From the NCBI GenBank assembly GCA_049997955.1, contig JAEBDY010000006.1:434001-498000 (forward strand): a DNA stretch of 64,000 nucleotides. Reading direction: 5' to 3'. The DNA comes from Umezawaea sp049997955 (GTDB taxonomy: Bacteria > Actinomycetota > Actinomycetes > Mycobacteriales > Pseudonocardiaceae). The stretch's first letter is position 1. The number at the start of each line of letters is the position of its first letter. The notes under the pieces are model-generated. The model saw only the letters and a list, made by a program, of their open reading frames with translations. It did not search any database and was not told the DNA's origin. A program made the position numbers and the translations under genes. Below, one piece after another: positions 60,586-64,000 of the stretch.

Positions 60586-60702
60586 GTGGCCGATTTTACT
60601 TGGGGGATTTGACCCTTAAAATTGGTGATCGGGCAGGCTTACCACCTGCCCTTTTAGCCCGATCAAGGGTCAAATCGAGGGGCCCCAAGTCAAATCGGCC
60701 AC
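60586..60702 (+). repeat. Palindromic intergenic repeat, copy C
   Basis: 117 bp bounded by GTGGCCGA and TCGGCCAC; same orientation as copy B (8688-8805). Blocks CGATTTTACTTGGGG, ATTTGACCCTTAAAATTGG, GATCGGGCAGGC, CCTGCCCTTTTAG, CCGATCAAGGGTCAAAT, CCCCAAGTCAAATCG. It lies between the serC terminator and the MacB-like permease gene, in an A/C-rich stretch. Confidence 0.9.
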
Positions 60703-60724
60703 GACACCGAACCACCTATGCGCC

Positions 60725-60790
60725 ACCCGGTCCGAACCACCTCAAACAAACCCGGTCCGAACCACCTAAACGCACCCGGTCCGAACCACC
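60725..60790. repeat. Three direct copies of a 17-bp motif
   Basis: ACCCGGTCCGAACCACC at 60725-60741, 60750-60766 and 60774-60790, spaced 25 and 24 bp, with AAAC-rich spacers. It sits next to repeat copy C and 35 bp before the end of the permease gene. Confidence 0.75.
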
Positions 60791-60824
60791 CCAAACAAAC
60801 CCAGCCCTCACCCCCAGCCCAGAC

Positions 60825-62009
60825 CTACGCGAGCGCCTCAGTAGGCGACAACCGCGCAGCCCGTACAGCCGGATAAGCCCCAGCGATGGCCCCGACCAGC
60901 ATCGACACCGCGACTCCCCCGACGACAGCAGGCAGCGGAATCTCCGCGGGCCACCCCTGGCTCACCGAGTACCCCGCGGTGACCGCCACCCCGATCAGCA
61001 CCCCGGCCAGGCCCCCGAGCCCGGACAGGAGCACCGATTCGGTGAGGAACTGCCCGCGCACCTGCCGCCGCGTGGCCCCGAGCGCCCGGCGCAGGCCGAT
61101 CTCCCGGCGTCGTTCCAGCACCGAGATGACCATGGTGTTGGCGACTCCGACCCCGCCGACCAGCAGCGCGACCCCGCCCAACCCGAGGAACAGCCCGCTG
61201 TACGCGGTCTCGGTGAGCTGCTTCGCGGCCAGCGCGTCGGACGGCCGGGCGACCTTGACCTCGTTGGGCTGCTGGGGGTTCAGCGTCGCGCCGAGCACGT
61301 TCCGCACGTCTTCGACGGCGTTGTCGTCGGCCCGCACGTAGACCGTGCCGGGGTGCCCGTCGAAGCCCAGCCGCTCGATCGCGGCTTCCCAGCCGACCAG
61401 CACGGACCGCTCGACCTCCGGCGCCAGCGGCATCGGGTCGAGGATGCCCGCGACGGTGAACCACTGGCCGTCGATCCACACCTGGCCGCCGGTGCCGGTG
61501 ATGCCGAGCCGGGTCGCCGCGACCGAGCCGAGCACCACCGACGGGAACGGCGACGAGTCCACGAACCTCCCTTCCCGAACGTGCCCGCCGAGCACGTCCA
61601 GCAGGTCCGGCGCCGCCGCGAGCACCGACAGCCCGGACGTCTCTTCCTCGGCGACGTGGTCGTTGCGCCGCACCGTCTTCCCGGTCTTGCCGATGCCGCT
61701 CGCGACCTGGACCGGCTCGATCCGCTTGGCCATTCCGACGGCCGTCTTCGGCAGTTTCGCGTTGGTACCGGTGAACGTCTGGCCCGGTTCGGCGCGCAGC
61801 AGGTTCGTGCCCAGCGTGGCCAGCTGGTCGCTCAACGCCCGCGCGCTCGACGCCGGGATGCCGATCACCGCGACGACCGCGGCGATCCCGATCGCGATGC
61901 CGAGCGCGGACAGCACGGCGCGCATCGGTTTGGTGCGCATCCCGTGCGCGCCAAGGCGTCCGACGTCGCGCGGACCGAGTCTGGTCGGCGGTGGCAGGGT
62001 GGCGGTCAC
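60825..62009 (-). CDS. MacB/FtsX-like ABC permease
   Basis: 394 aa from GTG 62009 (GTGA overlap with the ATPase). N-terminal membrane helix MRAVLSALGIAIGIAAVVAV, a MacB-type periplasmic core domain (about 45-260) and three C-terminal helices with ISVLERRREIGLRRALGATR, the FtsX signature. With the ATPase and adaptor it forms a MacAB-like export system for a peptide, lipid or drug. Confidence 0.93.
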   Translation of the reverse strand: MTATLPPPTRLGPRDVGRLGAHGMRTKPMRAVLSALGIAIGIAAVVAVIGIPASSARALSDQLATLGTNLLRAEPGQTFTGTNAKLPKTAVGMAKRIEPVQVASGIGKTGKTVRRNDHVAEEETSGLSVLAAAPDLLDVLGGHVREGRFVDSSPFPSVVLGSVAATRLGITGTGGQVWIDGQWFTVAGILDPMPLAPEVERSVLVGWEAAIERLGFDGHPGTVYVRADDNAVEDVRNVLGATLNPQQPNEVKVARPSDALAAKQLTETAYSGLFLGLGGVALLVGGVGVANTMVISVLERRREIGLRRALGATRRQVRGQFLTESVLLSGLGGLAGVLIGVAVTAGYSVSQGWPAEIPLPAVVGGVAVSMLVGAIAGAYPAVRAARLSPTEALA

Positions 62010-62686
62010 ACCACCACCCCCGTGTCGACCTGGAGCGCGCCGTCCAGCATCTCGACCCGGCGCGGCGCGTGCGCGGCGATCTCCCGGTCGTGCGTGATGA
62101 TCACGATCGTGGTGCCGTCCGCGTTCAGCTCCCCGAGCAGGTCGAGCACCCCGACGCCGTTGCGGCTGTCCAGGTTCCCGGTCGGCTCGTCGGCCAGCAG
62201 GATCGACGGCCGGTTCACCACGGCCCTCGCGATCGCGACGCGCTGGCGCTCGCCGCCGGACATCTCGCTCGGCAGGTGCCACGCCCGGTGCGACAGGCCG
62301 ACGCGGTCCAGCGCCTCCAGCGCCATCGGCCGCCGCTTCCGGTGCGGCACACCGGCGTACAGCAGGCCGGACGCCACGTTGTCCACGGCGGGCAGGCCTT
62401 CGGTGAGGAAGAACTGCTGGAACACGAACCCGATCCACCGCGACCGCAGGGCGGACAGCTTGCGGTCCGCCATCATCGCCGCGTCGTGGCCGCGCACCAG
62501 GACGTGACCGGTGGTGGGCCGGTCCAGCGTGCCCATCAGCTGCAGCAGCGTGGACTTGCCCGACCCGGACGGGCCGACGATGGCCAGCATCTCGCCGTCG
62601 CGAACGCTCAGCGACACCTCGCGCAGGGCCTGGACGCCGCCGGGGTACGTGCGACCGGCCCGGCGCACGTCCAGGACGGGCGTCAC
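62006..62686 (-). CDS. MacB/LolD-type ABC ATPase
   Basis: 226 aa. Walker A VGPSGSGKST, Q-loop FVFQQFF, signature MSGGERQRVAIARAV, Walker B ILLADEPTGNLD, H-loop IITHD. GTG start overlaps the adaptor stop; stop overlaps the permease start. Middle gene of a three-gene exporter. Confidence 0.94.
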   Translation of the reverse strand: MTPVLDVRRAGRTYPGGVQALREVSLSVRDGEMLAIVGPSGSGKSTLLQLMGTLDRPTTGHVLVRGHDAAMMADRKLSALRSRWIGFVFQQFFLTEGLPAVDNVASGLLYAGVPHRKRRPMALEALDRVGLSHRAWHLPSEMSGGERQRVAIARAVVNRPSILLADEPTGNLDSRNGVGVLDLLGELNADGTTIVIITHDREIAAHAPRRVEMLDGALQVDTGVVV

Positions 62687-63768
62687 GAGGTCGTCACCAC
62701 CTTCAGGCCTTCGACCAGGCCTTCACCGCTGACCTCGACCTCGCCCTTGGCGAACAGCCCGGTCTTCACGGGGATCAGCGCGCGGTCGGCCGCGGACTCG
62801 ACGGCGTAGCCGCCCTCCGCCAGCGCCAGCAGGGCGCCGACCGGCACGACCAGCACGTCCTCCTTCTTGTTCGTGGTGAACACGACGCTCACGGACACCG
62901 AGTCGAGTCCGCCCGCGGCGGCCGGGTCGTCCAGGGTGATCGTGACGGTGGACTTCGGCTTGCCGTCGCCCTGGTCGCCGCCCTCGCTCGCCTTGCCGAT
63001 GGAGGCGACCGTGCCGGTGGTCGTCCCGCCGCCGGTGATCTCCAGCTCCACCTTCGCGCCGACCTTGGCGACCCGCAGCTTCGTCGAGTCGAGCTGCACG
63101 GTGACCACGCGCTCGGTGCCGGTGACCTTCATCAGGTCGCCGCCACCGGGCGCGCCGAGCTGCGCGCTGACCGAGGCGATGCGGATCGGGCCGGGCTGCA
63201 CGACGACGTCGCCCATGCCCAGCACGCCGTTCTGCTCGACGCCGAGCGCCTTCTGCCACTTCTTGATCGCGGCGGCCGTCCACGCGGTGAACTTCTCGTC
63301 CGGCTCGCCGAAGTCGGCGAAGCCGAGCTCGGCCAGGTTCTCCTCGACGATCTTCACGTCCGGCCCGTTGGACATGTCGACCTGGAGGTCCCGGTAGAGC
63401 GGCAGGTGGCCGTAGAACAGCGGCACCTGCTTGGCGTCCACGGAGTACACGTTCTGGCCGCGCTGGATCACCGAACCCGCGTCGGACAGCCCCGTCACGG
63501 TGCCCTGCTTGCGGCCCGCGAGCGAGCGCTCCACGCCGTGGGCGAGCGCTCCGGTGACGGTCTGCTGGTCGGCGAGGTCGCCCTTGCGGACCTCGGTGGT
63601 GTCCGGTGCCTCGGCCTTGGGCGGGGCGGCGTTGGCGGCGTTCGCCGCGACCCTGGTCAGCACGACCACGGACCCGGTGCCCAGCACGGCCGCGGCGACG
63701 AGCGCCACGACCAGCCACCGTCCTCGTCTGCGCCTCCGCGGTGCGGTCGGCCCGGTCTGGTCAGCCAT
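62683..63768 (-). CDS. HlyD-like adaptor with peptidoglycan-binding-like domain
   Basis: 361 aa. Arg-rich N-terminus, one membrane anchor (RWLVVALVAAAVLGTGSVVV), then an adaptor barrel (VRKGDLADQQTVTGALAHGV; GSVIQRGQNVYSVDAKQVPL). Residues 130-180 (VKIVEENLAELGF, TAWTAAAIKKWQKALG) resemble a peptidoglycan-binding_1 domain inserted in the adaptor. The C-terminal part has KKEDVLVVPVGALLALAEGG and VEGLKVVTTS, typical of MacA/RND adaptors. This form is common in Gram-positive actinobacteria, where it would link the exporter to the wall. Confidence 0.88.
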   Translation of the reverse strand: MADQTGPTAPRRRRRGRWLVVALVAAAVLGTGSVVVLTRVAANAANAAPPKAEAPDTTEVRKGDLADQQTVTGALAHGVERSLAGRKQGTVTGLSDAGSVIQRGQNVYSVDAKQVPLFYGHLPLYRDLQVDMSNGPDVKIVEENLAELGFADFGEPDEKFTAWTAAAIKKWQKALGVEQNGVLGMGDVVVQPGPIRIASVSAQLGAPGGGDLMKVTGTERVVTVQLDSTKLRVAKVGAKVELEITGGGTTTGTVASIGKASEGGDQGDGKPKSTVTITLDDPAAAGGLDSVSVSVVFTTNKKEDVLVVPVGALLALAEGGYAVESAADRALIPVKTGLFAKGEVEVSGEGLVEGLKVVTTS

Positions 63769-64000
63769 TGCCCGGTGCCACCGCGACCATTCCGCCCTCG
63801 CCCATGCCGCAGGCCTTCAAGGCCTCCTCGAACTTCGCGGTGTCGTCACCGAAGTCGAGGGTCTGGCCCTGGCCGCCACCGGTGAAGTCCGGGTCCGGCA
63901 TGTCGATGCCGTGCTCGCGCATGCACTTGGCCCGCTCGCGCATCCTGTCCTTCTCCTCCTGGCTCGGCTCCTTGTACTCGCCGCCGTTCGGGAGGAACTT
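63761..64000 (-). CDS. Small secreted-type protein, partial (C-terminal 79 residues)
   Basis: The 5' end is outside the window. The visible part reads EEKDRMRERAKCMREHGIDM followed by PDPDFTGGG and ends LKACGMGEGGMVAVAPGNG. Two cysteines and the CMREHGxDMPDP motif recur in small actinobacterial exported proteins upstream of adaptor/MacB-type exporters, as I recall. Its stop is inside the adaptor gene start (8-bp overlap), so it is first in that operon. Function unknown. Confidence 0.75.
   Translation of the reverse strand, partial: KFLPNGGEYKEPSQEEKDRMRERAKCMREHGIDMPDPDFTGGGQGQTLDFGDDTAKFEEALKACGMGEGGMVAVAPGNG

Overview
The window is about 70% G+C and has the codon bias, GTG/TTG starts and stop-start overlaps of an actinomycete. 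Gene content (iniBAC-type dynamins with an Hsp70 partner, ESX-type secreted proteins, a ureABCFGD operon, gltA/citA/pdxH/serC grouping, several ABC plus NarL-type two-component sets) suits the Pseudonocardiaceae, probably the Saccharothrix/Lentzea/Actinosynnema side. This placement is inference from content, not a database result. No rRNA, tRNA, CRISPR array, transposase or prophage was seen.

Layout. 1-6132: a LuxR/AAA-type regulator (cut by the window edge) and an Hsp70-like ATPase on the minus strand, divergent from iniB-iniA-iniC. 6155-8416: GNAT, and a LysR/PhzF divergent pair. 8417-9274: gene-free, with two inverted copies of a ~115-bp palindromic repeat (a third copy lies at 60586-60702). 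9275-14331: orphan LysR, tandem GGCT-fold protein, DUF4232-like lipoprotein, alpha/beta hydrolase, unknown 405-aa protein. 14391-19069: a compact cassette of unknown function (266-aa protein, two small helical proteins, a soluble FtsK/SpoIIIE ATPase, a 151-aa partner). 19088-23988: FtsX-type ABC exporter divergent from a histidine kinase/response regulator pair. 24001-30883: GNAT, MDR oxidoreductase, cytosine-deaminase-like amidohydrolase, and the AGPS-like flavoprotein/TetR/GlpD trio. 31377-33808: three-gene ESX substrate operon. 34009-36104: Nat-type ABC exporter; 36101-38805: photolyase and citrate synthase.

39361-48807: PfkB kinase/TetR divergent from an acyl-CoA dehydrogenase, an amidohydrolase, aldose epimerase, APC permease, MFS exporter, pdxH. 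48975-53453: urease operon ureABCFGD (minus strand). 53641-54771: second citrate synthase. 55831-59181: four translationally coupled genes for an ABC-2 exporter and its two-component system. 59294-60430: serC. 60825-64000: MacB-like permease, ATPase, HlyD-like adaptor and a small secreted-type protein cut by the window edge.

Themes: envelope stress and export dominate (iniBAC, three ABC exporter sets, two NarL-type two-component systems, ESX substrates, MFS), interleaved with central metabolism. The strongest candidate for an undescribed system is the 14391-19069 FtsK cassette, which has small helical proteins next to a three-module, membrane-anchor-free ATPase but no recognisable ESX membrane components. 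Many intergenic spaces carry long perfect inverted repeats; several sit on start codons or divergent promoters and look like operators, others lie between convergent genes and look like bidirectional terminators.
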